DNA of 64,000 nucleotides. Origin: Bacteroidota bacterium (GTDB lineage Bacteria > Bacteroidota > Ignavibacteria > Ignavibacteriales > Melioribacteraceae). Where the stretch lies: positions 1 to 64,000 of the forward strand of contig JAHJUE010000001.1 of the NCBI GenBank assembly GCA_018829205.1, written 5' to 3'. The notes under the pieces are model-generated. The model did no database searches, had not been told where the DNA came from, and worked only from the letters and a program-made list of their open reading frames with translations. The position numbers and the translations under genes are program-made. Of the stretch, positions 62,206-64,000 are shown piece by piece. Each line of letters opens with the position of its first letter. The stretch's first letter is position 1.

Positions 62206-64000
62206 TTATTCGTTTTTAATCGATTCGGCGGGATTTGAGCGCGCGGTTTTAAATGATATTAAACAAACCGTTAAAAGCGCACACACTGAAACAATTACTG
62301 CTGCAAAAAGAAAATAAATTATCCCTATCTCAACTTTATAAGCAAAACCCGTAAGCCAGTTATTTAAATAAAAATACGCCACAGGCCAGGCAATTATGTT
62401 TGCAACAATTGTAAACATAATATACTCATGTGAAACAAGGAACAAAATATTTGAAACCGATGCCCCGAGTATTTTTCTTACGGCAATTTCTTTTTTCTTT
62501 TTTGTTACGCTAAAAAATACCAACCCGAATAAACCGAGAAGTGCAACAAATATTGAAAGGATTGAAAAAACATTAATTAAGTTCAGAAAGATATTTTCAG
62601 ATTGGTAAAGTTTATTAATGTTTTCATCAAGAAAAAAGAAATCAAAGGGAAGGTCAGGCACAATGTTTTTCCATTCCTTTTCCAGAGAACTTATTGTAGA
62701 ATTTAAATTTCCTTTTGCTGTTTTTACAAAAATATATTCAGTTAAATCAGTGAAAAACATTACAAGCGGTTGAATTTCATTATGCAGGGATGCAAAGTGA
62801 AAATCTTTTACAACCCCGACAATTCTTCCCGTAAGCAGATTTGAAACACGGAGTTGTTTTCCTATCGGGTCATGCCAGCCGAGAATTTTGGCGGCCTTTT
62901 CATTAATTACAATTCCTTCAGTCGAGTCCGATGCAATATCCGCCGAGAGCGGCCTTCCATTAATAAATTTTATATCAAGCGTTTCAAAGAAGTTAAAATT
63001 GACTCCGTAAGTATTCATCGGAATCCCGACATCACCGGTCATGCCTTCGGGGAAAACAGGTCCGCTACCGTTATCGCCGTCTAAAATATTTCCTGTAGAA
63101 CTTATATTTATTACAAACGCATTGTTATTATAAGATTCCGAAATTAGTTTTACGTTCTGGCCGGAATTATCTCTCGGAAGTCTCAATACAAGAATTTGTT
63201 CTTGATCAAAACCAAGGTTTTTTTCCGAGATATATTCCATCTGTTTTGAAATTATGAAACTTGTTATTATAAGAAATATAGCTATGGAAAATTGAAATGT
63301 TATAATCAATTTTCGTACTGTTGATTTTGACCCTGAAAAGCTGTTGGTGTTTCTAAATATTTTTATCGGATTAAATGCCGCTACAATAAACGAGTGATAA
63401 AGTCCAGCAAGAAAACCGACGGCAAGCGCAAACAAAAAATAGATGGGAGAATATAGAAGAAAATCATCGGCAAGCTCAAAAAAATTGATGCCAATAAAAT
63501 TTAGCTTTGATTCAATAATTGTCTGCACAATAAGAACAGAAAACAGCATACTCAAAAGAGAAACCAAAATTGATTCTCCTATAAGCTGATAAAAAATTGA
63601 TTTCCTGTCTGCGCCTATTACTTTCCGCATCGCTATTTCTTTTAGCCTGTTTGTAGATCTAGCGGTTGCAATATTAATAAAATTAAAACATGCTATTCCC
63701 AACAAAAGAAATGAGATTATAATTAACCCGATAACTTTCGACCATTCCCCTTTTCTGTCTCTATGGTATTTGTACTCGCCGAGATAAATATCCTTAAGCG
63801 GTTGAAGCTTTATAAAAAATCTTTCTTTTGAGCTTGCGCTTAAGTTGCTTTTTAATATTTGAAGACATTGTTCTTCTATTTTATTTATATCCGCGCCGCT
63901 TTGAATTAATAAATACGTAGGGAATGAAATCCAGCCCCAGTCCTGCAGTGTTACGGGATAACCGGTAGGAACAGCAAATGTGTTGAATGAAATTAAGTAA
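62206..64000 (-). CDS. MacB/FtsX-type ABC permease, 3' part (start outside window)
   Basis: The minus-strand frame is open to the right edge (reading NTFAVPTGYPVTLQDWGW), so the visible 597 residues lack the start and probably the first membrane helix and prefix domain. It contains the end of a periplasmic MacB domain, an FtsX domain (STNRLKEIAMRKVIGADR), a second periplasmic domain (LGFDQEQILVLRLPRDN onward), then a second FtsX domain (KKKEIAVRKILGASVSNIL) ending SNPAESIKNE. It is parallel to the 872-residue permease two genes downstream. Confidence 0.9.
   Translation of the reverse strand, partial: YLISFNTFAVPTGYPVTLQDWGWISFPTYLLIQSGADINKIEEQCLQILKSNLSASSKERFFIKLQPLKDIYLGEYKYHRDRKGEWSKVIGLIIISFLLLGIACFNFINIATARSTNRLKEIAMRKVIGADRKSIFYQLIGESILVSLLSMLFSVLIVQTIIESKLNFIGINFFELADDFLLYSPIYFLFALAVGFLAGLYHSFIVAAFNPIKIFRNTNSFSGSKSTVRKLIITFQFSIAIFLIITSFIISKQMEYISEKNLGFDQEQILVLRLPRDNSGQNVKLISESYNNNAFVINISSTGNILDGDNGSGPVFPEGMTGDVGIPMNTYGVNFNFFETLDIKFINGRPLSADIASDSTEGIVINEKAAKILGWHDPIGKQLRVSNLLTGRIVGVVKDFHFASLHNEIQPLVMFFTDLTEYIFVKTAKGNLNSTISSLEKEWKNIVPDLPFDFFFLDENINKLYQSENIFLNLINVFSILSIFVALLGLFGLVFFSVTKKKKEIAVRKILGASVSNILFLVSHEYIMFTIVANIIAWPVAYFYLNNWLTGFAYKVEIGIIYFLFAAVIVSVCALLTVCLISFKTARSNPAESIKNE

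Overview
The window looks like a chromosome segment from an Ignavibacteria-like member of the Bacteroidetes/Chlorobi group. The DNA is AT-rich. Several secreted proteins end in a type IX (Por) sorting domain with the NPFNPSTT-type motif, TonB-dependent receptors and a PorV-like protein are present, and Shine-Dalgarno signals are often weak. No rRNA, tRNA, CRISPR array or complete insertion sequence was recognised.

Left part (1-10.6 kb): a cluster for a periplasmic molybdenum enzyme. It encodes the end of a multihaem cytochrome c, an outer-membrane porin, a Tat-exported NarG-like (type II DMSO reductase family) catalytic subunit, its four-cluster iron-sulphur subunit, a TorD-like chaperone and a TatA protein. 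No membrane cytochrome b subunit is present. A structured RNA leader with an intrinsic terminator follows; its core elements resemble the Moco riboswitch. It precedes an operon of two small membrane proteins that look like ECF-transporter S and T components, a TonB-dependent receptor and a THEP1-type P-loop NTPase. I read this as a candidate envelope-spanning uptake system for molybdenum cofactor, a pterin precursor, or molybdate/tungstate. It is the most interesting object in the window.

Middle part (10.8-46 kb): mostly housekeeping and envelope genes. These are DinB and PfpI proteins, M64 and M23 peptidases, a lipoprotein hydrolase, an HD-domain protein, a decayed REP-associated transposase fragment, a lytic transglycosylase, a TetR operon with a clear operator, and a RidA / PLP-decarboxylase / beta-propeller / MarC operon. 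They are followed by a HAMP-domain protein translationally coupled to the potassium transporter TrkH, an ECF sigma / anti-sigma-like / DUF4252 operon with a likely autoregulated promoter, a DUF5916 outer-membrane protein, a creatininase-family hydrolase, a TonB receptor / large secreted protein / PorV-like operon, a secreted FG-GAP protein, an M3-type peptidase and a GroES-like protein.

Right part (46.4-64 kb): a peroxiredoxin, a methyltransferase, and a TetR-controlled efflux operon of the YbhFSR type (membrane fusion lipoprotein, two ATPases, TolC-like channel, two ABC-2 permeases). Four junctions of this operon carry inserted repeats. Three hold genes for four-helix-bundle (S23/IVP-type) proteins, two of them bounded by inverted repeats, and one holds a palindromic repeat. 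The window ends with a trypsin-like lipoprotein, an ASPIC/UnbV secreted protein, and a PadR regulator between two MacB/FtsX-type permeases, the last of which runs off the right edge.
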